Of a stretch of DNA of 64,000 nt, positions 1-13,075 are shown piece after piece. A program made the translations under genes and the position numbers. Source of the stretch: Symbiodinium sp. CCMP2592. Its lineage: Eukaryota; Sar; Dinophyceae; Suessiales; Symbiodiniaceae. The number at the start of each line of letters is the position of its first letter. The stretch's first letter is position 1. Location: positions 1-64,000 of the forward strand of contig CAJNDT010003846.1 of NCBI GenBank assembly GCA_905221615.1, read 5' to 3'. Below the pieces are notes generated by a model. That model was not told where the DNA came from. It made no database searches and worked only from the letters and a program-made list of their open reading frames with translations.

Positions 1-410
1 ATTCGACTCCGTATCCAGACCCGTATTCCACACTCTTCTTGGACCCTCTGCGAGCTTGGGAAATCAGACACGAAAAGTAATTCTGCAGATATTTTCGGAG
101 AAAGGACAAAAGGCTACAAGGAAGACGTTCGACAGTTTTCCCCAGACAACGAGGCCACACCGGAAGTAGAGCGACCCGCTACATGTAAGTATTCTCAATC
201 GTTTTTGTACGCGTATTTCGTTTCTCGACCTATATTCTCAACCGTATTCAAAACGGATTCAAGCCCACATCCGAACCCGTACTAAAACCGTATTCCATCC
301 AGCCCAACTCGTATTCCCAACAGTATTCGTATTCCAACCCGCATTCCCGCTTCGTACTCGAAACGTATTAGAGCCCATATCGGAGAAAACAATCCTGGAA
401 TCGGATCCGG
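1..410. repeat. degenerate CGTATTC repeat
   Basis: CGTATTC or a one-base variant recurs every 10-25 bp, often followed by CAACC or AACC. It appears to continue beyond the window start. Confidence 0.55.
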
Positions 411-2434
411 ATCCGTGGCTGACATACGGACTCTTGGATCTATTGAGAATGAGCCCTAAACCACGAACTGTCGGAGCATATGAGCGCTCAGGATTTCCAT
501 ATCCGCCTTGTCGCTTTTGTCTGCTGGCTCGCAACAGTTTAGGGTTTCAGATTTTGGGCTCCTGCACTTTCCGCCCTGCAAGCAGTTAGTGAGGCAGGCC
601 TTTTCAGCTGACAACTGAGCAATGGTTCTAGTAATGTATTTATCAATCGCAACACAGGAAATGCTTATGCGCATAAGCGACGTAAGCAACAATAGCCGTC
701 AAATGGATGACGAAATGAGTAGCATGGCATCAGCCACTGCACTAGTCACTGGTCTGTTGAAGCACTTGTGGTATGTGTGCGGACACAGGCAGCTCCACAA
801 GAAGTTGTTTTCTCCTGCCTGACGACGTCACACCACAATGAGCAGCCGTCAGTAGCTGTCATCCGAGGCCAGCATGTCTGCAGCGTTTCGACAACTGTTT
901 GCTTACTGCTCCTCTGCAGTCTCGTCCACCATCCTTGGTTCGTCACCCGCTGCATCCAAAATGGGGTGCATGGCTTCAGGTCGATGACCTTGAATGGGCG
1001 CTTCTTCCCCAGTTCAATGTTCAAAGGCCGAGTCTCCAAGTGGGAGGTGGGTCTGCGATCTTTGGAATCACGTAGGTGGTTATCGACCGAGGAGGAGCCT
1101 GGCATGCTCCGACTTTGAAGCTACGGCTTCCAGTCTTGGCTTTAAACTTCAGGGTTTCAGAACTGATAGTCCAACCGCGCCCCAAGCAACACAACCACTG
1201 AATGCACAACGCTGTAGGGGCCTCGCGATAGTCAGAATAAGCTTGCTTGGGGTCGACTGATTGGCGCTTATGCAACTCCCGCTTTGCAAGCCCCATTCTG
1301 CTTCTTTCGGCTTGCCACATATATTTGTTGAGGGGCAGATTCCGGGAGAGGGAGCTCCGTGCTTTTATCTGCATACACAAAAGTTGGCTGGCCACAGAGT
1401 CCTGCCCGTGCTAGTAGTGACAGTAACCCTGGCCCTGGAGCTTGCACCTCACCATGCAAAGAAACTCCAACACCACGCAAGGAGAGGCTCCAAATGCTCC
1501 CCAACATCCAAGCTTGACCCTTTGGCCGGCCTGAGTTTCGACAGATCTGCCGGCAACCTCGGCTGTTGGGAGATGAAGGCTTCCCCCTGTTTTAGCATTT
1601 AGAGCGGCGGTCTAGTGCTCTGGCCACAACAATGAACGGCTTTCATGGGCTTCGGGTGGCAAGGCCATCCCCAGATCATTGTCGTCAGGTGATGTTGCTG
1701 TGTAGAAGCTCAGGCATGCTGGTAGCATCCCGAGGCGAGATTCTTGCTGCCATCCTAAACTAGGCTTTGAAGTAGCCAAGGAGAAAAAGTATAGACTGTT
1801 ATTTCATGATGGTCCCCTGTAAATTGCAGGTCCCCGAAAAAGTATTAAAGTATGGTACTCCCAAGCCTAGAAAAAACGAAGCCATTGCTACATTAAAACT
1901 GTCGTCTTCGAAGGGTGAAGCTCGCAGCAAGCTATTCGATGCACATTTCGCAACAGCTGAAGGCATTTCGGCTTCTGACAGAATAAGAAGCATCCCGTTC
2001 TTCAACTACGTCGGCTGACCGACTTCGGCCTCCAGCAAAAACCGCAAAATCTGCAAGGCTATCACGCCACCACCCGAAGTCCTACACGAAAGGTACAAGG
2101 GGAAGCCTGTAAGGATTCAACACGCAAGGCAAAGTCAAGGCCCGATGCATGGATCCTGCGGGCTCTGAGCTGTCGGTTCTTGTCTTGCCTTTCGGCTCTG
2201 AGCTGGTGGGAGCAGTCGAATCTCAACCGACCAGAGCATAGCGGAATTTCAAGCTCTCTTGCCAATGCTACGAAGCACTAGCACGTAGCCGCTGCAAGGA
2301 TCCCTGGCCCCATGACAGCCTGAGGAGGCGGCTTGAAGCCAAAAGCCGATCTCGTAATCCTCCTGAAGGCTCTTTGGTGCCAGGCTTCATCAAGAAGTCA
2401 CAAGGTTCGGAGGCAAGAGCACAAGTCGGCACAT
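411..2434. other. downstream of the GH30 gene, unassigned
   Basis: No recognisable gene. A minus-strand stretch at 907-988 (HRPEAMHPILDAAGDEP and onward) has an AG|G acceptor and a GTAAGC donor and might be an exon of another gene, but no family was recognised. Confidence 0.3.
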
Positions 2435-3199
2435 CTACCCCTGTAGCCTAAACGTCAAAGGAGAATCCTGAGCCCAAGAGCTCGCTGGGATGTGGAGAAC
2501 TTTGCACTGCGATTTTTTGTGCGTCGAGAGTAGGAAGCCTGTTTTGTAGTCCACTTTCCTGAGGCCCTGAGCCAAGGAGTCCCTGATCAAGCGTGAAAAA
2601 TTGAAAGATTGAATTGCATCCTGATTGAGGACCACCGCCACCACGGAGCCATCCGGATTCACGAATCCCGTGGCCTGCCGGTCGATCGCTGGAGTCGGCT
2701 TCGGCCAGTCTCGCTCTCTGGGCTCGCACAACTACCCGAGGCTTCCGGGTACTCCAGCATTTTGTGGATGTGTGCTTCTCTCTCTCATTTCGGGAGCTAC
2801 AAAGTACATGATTGCTGTCGTGTCAAAACTTTCGACTGCTCTTCAGAAATTCTGGCCAAATGTGACATCAAGTGCCAGTCGGCTGCACACGGCCATCCCG
2901 AGCAAATCAAAGCTACAAAAATCCTATGGGAAAGTGTAGCAAAACCAGCTATAATTTGAATGAGTGTGCTCCTGCGATCTGTACATCGGAACTGAAGTTC
3001 CTGGTGTTGAACTGTAAGCTGCACCTCGTGGTCGTGTCTCACTCCGCACCCCAACGAAGCACGAAGCGTTGTAAATCTTTTTCCCTCTGAAGTTGGCGTT
3101 GGGTTGAGGATCGTTGGGTTCTGTGGCACTGTCGGCGCCTCGAGCTTGTCTCGGCTGCTACTGGTGGAGATTCGCTGCGCCCCGGGCTTGATGTACCGC
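2435..3199 (-). CDS. GH30 gene, C-terminal exons
   Basis: 3139-3199 codes [20 protein letters not shown], 2621-2674 codes [18 protein letters not shown], and 2435-2506 codes [13 protein letters not shown] to a TAG stop. These match the beta-sandwich end of GH30 glucosylceramidases. The first two are joined by a GC-AG intron in phase 0. The last exon has an acceptor followed by T rather than G, so its start is the weakest call. The frame is in fact open from 2674 to 2435, so an unspliced reading cannot be excluded. Confidence 0.75.
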
Positions 3200-6100
3200 C
3201 TCGTGTTTCCGGCAGGTTCCAAACGGTAGAGTCGGGTAAAGGGATAAGGGTTCCGGTGAAGTGGAACTCGAAGCTGACTGACAGCATGCCCGCAAGGTCC
3301 GACTGCAGCTCATAATTTGGCAAACCAAACCTGGACACCTCATCTCCGACATGCAATGCGGCAACCACAAAACTCGCAGAATGCTTGGGGAGCAGACGAA
3401 AACTGGCCGATGTAGTAGAAGGAGGAGAGGTACAGCAGCTTCCCCTTGAACTACAGGACCAGTCAGTGGCTTCGATTCTATGTTCTGTTGCTTGCTGTGG
3501 GTCTTAAGTTTCAAGTTCCATCAAACTGGCTTTAAGATTCTATCTATACTATATTATTTGATCCGTATTTGCTTATGTAATATATATATATATATATATA
3601 TGCATATGTATATGTATCATATTATGCTTCAAAATTTGTGGGCAGGTGTGTTCGTTGCGGCAGTTGGCGGTTGCACATTCGGCGACCTTGCCGGCTCGAC
3701 ACTCTAACCTGCAAGCTGCTTCGAAGATCCTCTGTGCCAAACCTTCCATGACAGCCGAAAGTTTCGTCGGACTAGAAGACCAATGAGGCGGATAGTTTTG
3801 ATCATGCTAGATTCCTACTTGTAGTAGGAACAGCACCACTCCTGGCCTGCACAATGCTGCATATAGTAACCCTGAGTAGCAGCTCCCGCCACATTCAGTA
3901 TGAGCTTGGTCTCCGGGCCCGCTCCGTGTCGAAGATCACAGGTGCCTTGTGCACTTCTTCACGTCTACTTCGAGTGCTATTCTTGAAAGGATTACTGTGA
4001 TCAAACACAACATTTGACGGTTTCATGTTGAGGGGAAATGCGTGACAGCTGCAGGTAGATTGGTCTGTGGCTAATCGTCGGCCACTGCATCAATCGATAC
4101 GCCAAGAGCCATGACTGTCAGAGCCAAGGTCCATGCCGACACCAGGTTCTGTACGTGATTCGGCCCCCCGCGCTCGTCCTTCAAGGAGGCATGCAACATT
4201 CCCGCGGAAGCCTTGCTTCCAAAAAAAGAACTACGGTACTCGTATCTGCTTCGGGTCGTGCTCTTCAATGTGGGTTTTATGAGGTTCAGGGCCTCAGTCA
4301 TCTGGTGATGCAAAGGGTAGCACTCAGCACGCGTCCGTCTCCGATACAGGCACGAGAAGGAGCGAGTATTTATTTTGTCTATTTTTCTGGTTTTTTTTGT
4401 ATATTTTCCTGGTTTTAGTTCTGTTTTCCTTGGTTTTCGGAATCTAGCCTGGTGGCCGTGACCGTTCGCCACCTCTGACTGGAGTTCTTTTTTGTGTATT
4501 TTTCTGGTATTTTTTGTACATTTTCCTGGTTTTAGTTATGCTTTCCTTGGTTTTCGGAATCTAGCCTAGTGGCCGTGACCGTTCTCCACCTCTGACTGGA
4601 ATTCTTCCTTGCGTATGTTTTCGGGATTTTTGTAGATTTTTCGGTTTCAAAGCTTCCCAAACTTCTTCGCTCGTCTCGCGGCAGCTGCTGGACTGTCCGA
4701 AGCTCCTGCCACAATGCTGCCGTGTCTCTCACACTTCTTTTTTGCCCCGCGCGCTTATAGCATCCGCGAAGCTTCTGGATTGAAACTCTAAGACTCTGCG
4801 GTTGCGGTCTGGGTGGAGAGGCGCCTGGGACTGTAGAAATAGATTGTATGGCCCATGTCTGCTGAACCTTAATCCGCACTGATTCCTGCACCTTTGCCCT
4901 AATGCTGAGAGATCAACGACCTGGAGGATGTTTTTTGTGTTTTTTTTTGAGAGGAGGAGGGTGGTATTTTTTGTTGGTCAAACGCGTATGTGCTGTCAAG
5001 CAAGCATGCCACTCTCGCACGTTCGGCGCATGCTTCCCAATTGCAAGCACACTTTTCACAAGGTGAAGGGTGTTGTTTCTAATTAAAAGATTCATCCTAG
5101 GATATGCTAGGCATCGCGGGTTTCCAAAACGACTCCTATGCTGTCATGCAATCACGGCTTATAGCAGCGGGGGGGTTGGGGGGGGCGCAACCCCTTCCAG
5201 TTGCAATCACGATCCTCGTATGGCTGGTTTACCACAAATCACATGCGGCCGGGGGGGTTTAAGGGCGGCAATCATGATGCTCGCATGGTTGGTTTTAAAC
5301 AAAAATATATGCTGTCAAGCAAAGCTGCGGTCACGCAAGCTTGCACATGGTTTAAAGCAGTGGGGGGGTTGGGGGGGCGCAGCCCCCCCGATTTGCAAGC
5401 ATGATGCTCGCGTGGTTGGTTAAAACATGTGTATGTGCTGTCACGACTCCTATGCTGTCATGCAACCTGGCACACGGCTTACACAGCGGGGGGGTTGGGG
5501 GGGGCGCAGCCCCCCCCAATTGCAATCACGATGCTCGCATGTCTGGTTTACAACAAAATCTATGCGGCGGGGCGGTTTAAGGGGGGCAGCTCATGAGGAT
5601 GCTCGCATGGTGGGGTTTTCAACAAAACACATATATGCTGTCAAGCAAGCTCGGCACTCTCGCACGCCCGTGGCAGGCCTTCCATTTGCAAAGACACTCT
5701 TTGCATGGTAATGGCATTGTTTCAAAAAGCCTTATATTTTATGCAGGGTGGGTTTCAAAAACGACGTCTATGCTGTCAAGCAAGCTTGCACACAGCTCAA
5801 AACAGCGGGGTCTCTGGTCTTTGCTTCTTGCTGTCTAATTATCCTGCTTTCGTTCTTGGGTTCTTTCTTTGCTCCGTTCTTTCTAACACTCCTTCTGGTC
5901 GTCCTTGCTGGCTTTCTGTTTTTCGATATTCATTTCTTCTGTTCTGTCTCTCTGTCTTTCCTGCGTTCTTATTTCTTTGCTTCTGTCTGTCCTTCTGTCC
6001 TTCCTTCCTTTCTTTCTTTCTCCCCATTCTGGTGTGTTGCTTTCTTGCTTTCTTCCTTTGTTCCCGTCTTCGTTCTTTCTTTCTTTCTTTCTGTCGTCCT

Positions 6101-9100
6101 TCGTTCCTTCCTTCCTGTCTTTCTGTCCTTCGTCCTTTCTTTCTTTCTCCTCTTCCTGGTGTCTTCCTTTCTTGCTTTCTTTGTTTGTTTCTTTGCTCCT
6201 TTCTTTCTTTCCGGCTTCCGTTTCTCTCCTTCTTTCTTTCGTTTGCGTTCAACCTAAAACCAGAAAAATAGACAGAAAAAAACCAGAAAAATTGACAAAA
6301 AAAATACGGTACCCGGCTCGAGAAGGAGGAGCAGCTAGGCCATTCTGAGCTGATGTGGAGATTGTTCCAATCCCAACAATCTTGACCATGCAAGTATAAG
6401 AGGGACCACCCTGAAGCGCGATTCCTGAGGCCCCTTGTCCCTTGTTTCAAGAAGCCCCAAGATGAGACCCTACTAGTACCCCTTGCAGCTTGAGGCCCCC
6501 GGAGAAGAGCACCAAGAAGCAGTCCAAGATCAGGTTCCAGTCGATCCACGCCTCGAGCCATGCCTCCAGGTCCTTCAATTCGGATGCAATGATCAAAAGG
6601 CCACAGCTGTCCGAAGTCCCAACATCCGCAATCGACCATGCAACTTCCGAAATTCCGAATCCCATGCTTGAAGTCCTTGATGATGGCCTCGGCATAGCGC
6701 TCCCCCAATTGCCAGTCTCCGATGCGAGGGCCAGTCTCCTGCGATACTTTCGCGTGTTCAGTTTCCATGTTTGGGCGCTGAGCAGCTTGCAACCCCAAGC
6801 TCCGAACCCGGTTTTTGGTAAGCCACGGCCGACTTCCTTCAGTTGCGAGGCCTTCTTTGCAAGGTGTGGTTCTTTCAAGCTAAGGCCCTGAAAGCACCTT
6901 CATCTTTGGAACGGTTCAGGGTTTTTGGCGTATCTTTCACCTTAGTCGTCGCGAGAGGATATGAGCAACCTTCAAGAACCGAGACGTGCGAAGTCACACT
7001 TCGTCTTTATAGAGCAACGATCTAGTATGATCAGCTATCTCACTTCCTGTACCGGGCAAAGCTGGAATTGCTCATGGTCGTGAGCATTTTAGACTCACTG
7101 CATTCACATATACCCCACGAAGACCAACCTATTCATCCTTGACCCGAAATCCTGAATACTAGGTTGTCAATGGCAAAACATGAGCCCTCGCCCCCCCGCC
7201 CCCCGCACAAGGTGACACCTGACATGCTTTGGGGCTCCTGGCAGGCCTCGGTCATGATGATGTGCTTATCCGGTCTCAACTCATGGACCTTCCGCACCTC
7301 AGGATTTAAAGGTTTGCTTTTAGGTTGAAGATGGACAGACTCTTGTGTTGGAAAGCCTCGAATGTTGCTGAAGGCTCCGAGGGCAAGGCATTGTCAAAAA
7401 GCGTCATGCCTGTCCGAGGCAATGGCTTTACCACGAAGTCATGACTCACGCACCGGATGCACCGGCTGTCATTGGGCGGGGCGTCTGTGTTTACAGCCTC
7501 TTGGCCTGCAGCAAGGTCGAGTGTGTCTAGTGCGAAGGGAGATATGTCAAATTGCAATTTGTGTTGCAGCTCTCGGAGAGGTCTTGGAATGAAACTGTCT
7601 CCATTCCACGGCAGAGCCTTGCTCTACGTAAAACGCATAGGAGACCGCTGCCGCTGTGCCCTGACGGCTACACCTCAAGCTCCGACTGGGATTGAGCACC
7701 TGGAATAATTAGAATAGGGTTTCGGGGCCCATTAGATTAAACATCATAAGGAAATAAGGAACCACCAAAATAATACTGTAATTATAATGAGGAACCCGCG
7801 CAAAAAAATACTGTAACTATAATAAGGACCCCCCCGAAACAATACTATAATTATAATAAGGAACCCACCCAAAATAATACTAAAATTATGATAATACTAT
7901 AACTATAATAAGGACACCCCAAAAAATACTACTATAGTTATATAATGAGGACCCCCCCAGCACAATCCTATAAGGAAAAATAAGGAACCACCCAAAATAA
8001 TACTGTAATTATAAGGAACCCCCGAAAATAATACTATAATCAGAATAAGGAACCCCCCAAAATAATACTATAATTAAAACAAGGACCCCCACCCAAAAAA
8101 AATAATACTATAATTATTAATACTATAGTTATAATAAGGAACCCCCAAAATAATACTATAGTTATACTAAGGAACCCCCAAAATAACATAGGTAGTTATT
8201 CAAGCACTCCCTCTGATAGCGCCTTCTCTGGCCGGCCAGAACTCGTAGCGTGGATCGCCATACCAATGGTATCCGATCCTTGTATAGTATATAGTTTAGT
8301 ATAGTCTGGTATATAGTTTAGTATAGTCTGGTTTATAGTTTAGTACATTTTAGTATATAGTTTAGTATAGTAATCTTAAGCTGCACCACTGTTTTGACAA
8401 TCATGCATACGGACCAGCAGAAACTTCAGGTCGCTGTCTATTCATGAGCTGCCCCCGTCGAAGAGCATGGGCCCTCCAAAACTTAAAAGTTTTAGGGTTT
8501 AGGGCCACTGTAATGCCGTGTGCGACTTGCTACGACAGGTGGCTCGTCAGAAAAGGCTTGAATCCAAGGGGACATTGAGACTGCTGGATGAATCATTGCG
8601 AACTTGACTCAAGAGGTATGAGGTAGGTCCCCCGCCCCCCCCCCCCAAGAAACTCAATCAGGAGTTGTTGATTGCGAGCCGAATCCAGAGTCAGAGCGCT
8701 CTGGTGACAGTTGCACCGAAAGAAGTGAAGACATGTCTCAAGGTGTCGACTGAAAGCTCGCGGCCAAGCTAGCTTCTGCGAACAGATGCCACGCACTGAG
8801 TCCCGAACCCCCAGATGTACTTTGCAGCCTCCGGGTCGCTGTAGATTGTGTGCCTCGGCAGCAACAGTGCCAAGAAGCCGACAGAGGCATGCCTGCAAGT
8901 GTGGATTGCTCCCACACAATCCAAGTGTGAGGGACTTGGGGCCAACCGAAAAAGTGGAGCTACCATGTGGTGTTATCGATGCTTTTTCGTTCCTACCCTG
9001 AGGTCTCGGCGCGCGGGCAAACATCTCGTCGCCTTTCAGGTTGACAGAAGAACGCACCGAGAGCAAACTGTGATTGCTTTATCCTGTGCCACTCTCATCA

Positions 9101-12100
9101 CGCGGCCATCGAAGCGAGGGTGTGCCTACTGTACCCCGACCGTACTCAGGTCGTGTAGGGCAGAGCAAGAACAAAAGCCCTTCTAAGGCATCTGTGACAA
9201 GTCCGAGCGGCGGTTGTGATCCCAAACGAGGAGTTTGAGATCCAGGCCACTGGCCTGCTGTGCATAACACGACTTTCGATGCACGGAGGAATGTTTGGAG
9301 TGTTCCTTGACAACTAGTGGAACCGCCCTGGCTTGTTCGCATTTCAAAACGATGCCAGTCCAGCTCGCCGACTCGATGTGCTGTCAAAGCCCAGAGATGT
9401 CCACAGGCTCAAGGTCTAGCGTGACATGTAACCCACGAGAAACAATCAGGCATCGAACCCAAACCGCGGACCCAATCAGTCACTGCAACATACACAATTC
9501 AGACCCACCACACTGAAGTACACCATAACCAGCTTCGAAGGCATGTGGCAATGAGATCCTTGCATTGGCATGTCAGCGAGATGGTCTGGATTTTGAAAGT
9601 GCACTGCAAAGACATCAATGTGACAGTGATCAAAGCAATAGTTTACAATAAAACGTTTTGGAAATCCAGAGACAAGAGACTGCTCTATTGTGAGCAGCAG
9701 ATTCGACAGGAAAACCCTCTCAAAAAAGAGGAGGGGTTGGACCTCCAAAGCAGGCCCCAGGTGATCTTTGACGAAGTCCCGCTCCATGTCGCCGTTGTAC
9801 AAACAATTCTCCCAGGGTGTGGTCCTTTGGATCTTGGCGGGTTTTCGACTCGAGGGTCTTCCCGACTGCTACGGTTATACGTGCAGTGCTGCCCTGGCAA
9901 CCTGTCATCGAAGGCTCAAGGCGGCGCTGTTGGGGACCAGATCCAGCGCATTCTATCCGCCAGTTGTGTTTGGCGGGTTTAGAGCTTAACGCTTTTGGGT
10001 TTGGGGTTTGGGGTATTTAGAGCTTAATGCTTTTGGGTTTGGGGTTCAGTGACTTCGAATATCGCTGTAGGGCTCCCAGGCTTCGGGGCTCGGGCTGCAT
10101 TGCTTCACGACAAGTCATCGAAACACCAAGCCTTAGGGTCAACCCTCTATATGGGAGTTTCCGAAGATAGGGGACCCTAATATAGTACCCTAAATAGTAG
10201 GATCCTTATTATAAGGACCCCAAAATAAGGTACCCCCCAATTTTCGGAAACTCTATATCAGTTTCAGCCCCAAGGCTGCGAACCGATCGAAGCTCTGCTT
10301 CTTGCCGGGATTTTGTGAGTATTGGTTCCGACGTATCAAGTTCCCAACATCTTGTCGCAAACGCGTCGCAGATCGGAATTCTTCCATATCAGGCCTTGCG
10401 TTTCTTCCAACACGTATGTGCGTGCGGTCCGCATATCGGAAGGCAAGGCTTACTGTATGGATGTCAGAACTCCAAGGCTAAATGGTCAAACGAGCACTGA
10501 GGCGGGGGCGCATGAGGCTCGTTCTGAACCTGGTGAGATGCTATCGTCTCAGTATTAGATGTGACTCTTCCACAGTATTATTGCTACTGCTTTGAAGTGC
10601 TGCTCCGGGCTCTGATGACTTCAAGCTCGTATTGCCTGTCGTCAAAATAGCTGATCGTAGAGAACGGAAGCTTGGCCCTTATCTCATGCAACAGCCTACA
10701 CTTGAACCAGGGTTTGCGTCTCCCTGACCCATCAATATTCCCCAGCCTTGCTTGAAATGAATTTCAACACTGAGTCCAAGTTCCCAGTCCCTGAAGTCGA
10801 CCCAGCCGAAATAGCCAAGAATGACATAATGACTTGTGGTGATTATGCGGCTTTGCCTGGGCTTCCGGGCAGTAAATCCCCAGAGCGGAGCACCCTCCTC
10901 CTTAAGGGCCTGTGCAAAGAGCACGTAGTGCTGTGCCCAGGAAGACCTGGGCAAAGTGCTCCGAGAAATTATCCTAATGTAGGGGCCTTAATAATTAGAA
11001 TAAGGTTTTGGGGTCCCTAATACTATAATAATTATAACAAGGAATCCCCCAAAATAGTATAGGTAATTGTTAAAGCCCCGATATGAACCATTTGGAAACT
11101 GCCTACGGACCCGCAGAGCCCAGCTGGGTCGACAAAGAACTTTGCAACACGGTCACCCTTCTCTAGCAGTTGTCTTGCAGCTGTACCGGCATCTGGAAAA
11201 CGAAGGTCGGTTGACGTGATCGCCTAGGACCGTTCTGCACATTTAGCAGCCTCTGGGCTGCGGGGCTTGAACTCATCTTTCAAGGTTCCGCCGCCTTGCA
11301 TGCGCCCTGTGTCCTGGCCAACAGGGCGGAGGACAAAAACCTCTAGAGCGAAGAACCTCCGTGCTGGATCTTCTACATATCTGTTTTATGCTGCTGGCCT
11401 TTACCTTCATTGTTAAGAACACGTCTTTTACTGTTAGTTATAGTACACCCCCGCAGCAAACGCAAAACCATTCCCGATCTTGTGCAGCCCTCAGCCCCTC
11501 AGCCTCCAGTCTCTGATCTCTAGACCCGAGCTCACACAGTGTTGCTCCTTCGGTAGGCGGATGGCCGTGCATGTTGATCAAGCTTATATGTACCCAGACC
11601 AAGACCATGGACCATGAACGCTACATCTACTATTCTTCCATTCCCTACTAACCAAAGCTTCCATTCCCTACTAACCAAAGATAAGAATCTCCTTCATCCA
11701 AGCTGGAGGACTCCATGGGGAGGCGATCAGCTGCAGCGGCCGCGAGGCGACCTCCAAAGTGCAGGCTTCAAGCTACTCTCGACTGTTCCAGCTTCGGACT
11801 CACCGTGTGACCTTGAGTTGGTTCTGTCATTTAGCGGGTCTTTCGAAGGTATCTTGAAGGGCTATTGCAGGTCCGGTATGATCTAGTTTCCGGCTCCAAG
11901 CGAATCTGATGGCAGTGTTTGCCATAAAGCTTCTTGTTGGTGGGTCGAGGCTGAGCCTTTGACGTGCTTTTCACTTGGCGACTCCTTTCACTCGCTCGTC
12001 AGGCTTAAAATGACAACGCTGGGAAATGCTCTCCCTTCTGCCTCCTGCGCGCGCTTGATCATTGGCAACATGGCCGTGCGGTAGCGCTCGATGCTGAAGC

Positions 12101-13030
12101 TTTTCAGCTCCTTGTCCTGTCGGGCTTGAAAACTCGGACGGTTCAAAACAATAGTGGACATCCGGCTTTCGGATGAAAGAAGTGCTGCATGTGCCCGGTA
12201 TAAGGTCGCAATGCAAAGGCGCAGCAGATCTGCAAGCATGCTTTGCATGGACTGCACATCGCTCTTTGGCCCCGGCATTCTCTTGCTCAACGCAGCTCCA
12301 GTTGCCCCTGCGAGCAATCAGAAATCAGTTGAAACCACCACAAGATGTGTCTCTTGAGTTCCCGGAAGGGACTACGATGCACACACTCATCCCCACCACC
12401 CCGGAGCACGGACAGTGCCGGAAGCCTGGAAAAGTCGCACGCACCTCAGCAAAAACGGGTATGAGAGAAGGGCTTTGTGGTGTTTCTGGCTTCATGGCCC
12501 AAACAACCGCAGGGCTTCTGCTGACTTGCGCTCATGATCCGAGGTCGGTGCCCATATGGACGCGACCCCAAGAGTATGCAATGCCCTTCTCCTGACACAG
12601 GGGGAAACCACAACGACACGAAATTAATGCTTCTCCGTATCCTATCTGTTCTTAGAAGCACTTTGTGAAGCTCACAAACACTGTCATGGAGTGCAGGCAT
12701 ATGCGTAGTTGCCGAAATCGTACCTCCAATTTGTCTGCGCCGGGCTTGCGGTCATTGAAATACTTAGCGCCTAGTGCTAGAGTGGTGCACCCAAGTTGCA
12801 CGGATGCAGCTGAAACAGGCGTCGGCCTTTGTGAGCGTGGAGGTTCGTGCTTCAATCTGTAGGAACATGACAAGACGTTACATATCGTAAATGCACACAT
12901 ACACGTCCCCGCACGCACACGTAGACAGGTAGTAGATATGTTTATATATAGCCAGATAGACAGACAGCCAGATAGATAGATTGACAGGCTGGCAAAGACA
13001 GGCATCGTTGCAGGCGCATACACAGAAAGA

Positions 13031-13075
<45 letters not shown>

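Noticed and set aside
4071..4178. Terminal exon with a C-terminal membrane anchor and stop at 4071
   Set aside because: GH30 homology continues on 3919-3945 (APVIFDTER) after a GC donor at 4136, so the hydrophobic tail and stop are intronic.
6480..6572. Transmembrane-like reading of the exon extended to 6480 ([15 protein letters not shown]), suggesting an ion channel
   Set aside because: The first half is the GH30 motif WIDWNLIL and joins the next exon ([11 protein letters not shown]) in frame with a GA donor at 6524. The hydrophobic part is intron.
5705..6798. Long frames on both strands (188 and 319 codons)
   Set aside because: Created by the polypyrimidine tract; Ser/Phe/Leu or Arg/Lys/Glu repeats only, apart from the short GH30 exons included in the minus frame.
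7412..7557. Minus-strand frame [15 protein letters not shown] with a good GTGAGT donor
   Set aside because: GH30 exons on either side join in frame without it, so it lies in an intron.
12120..12190. Minus-strand [17 protein letters not shown] as the missing GH30 RVPINSCDFS segment
   Set aside because: Only loosely similar and out of frame with the adjacent exon at 12042-12116; 12699-12723 (YDFGNYAY) is the better placed neighbour.
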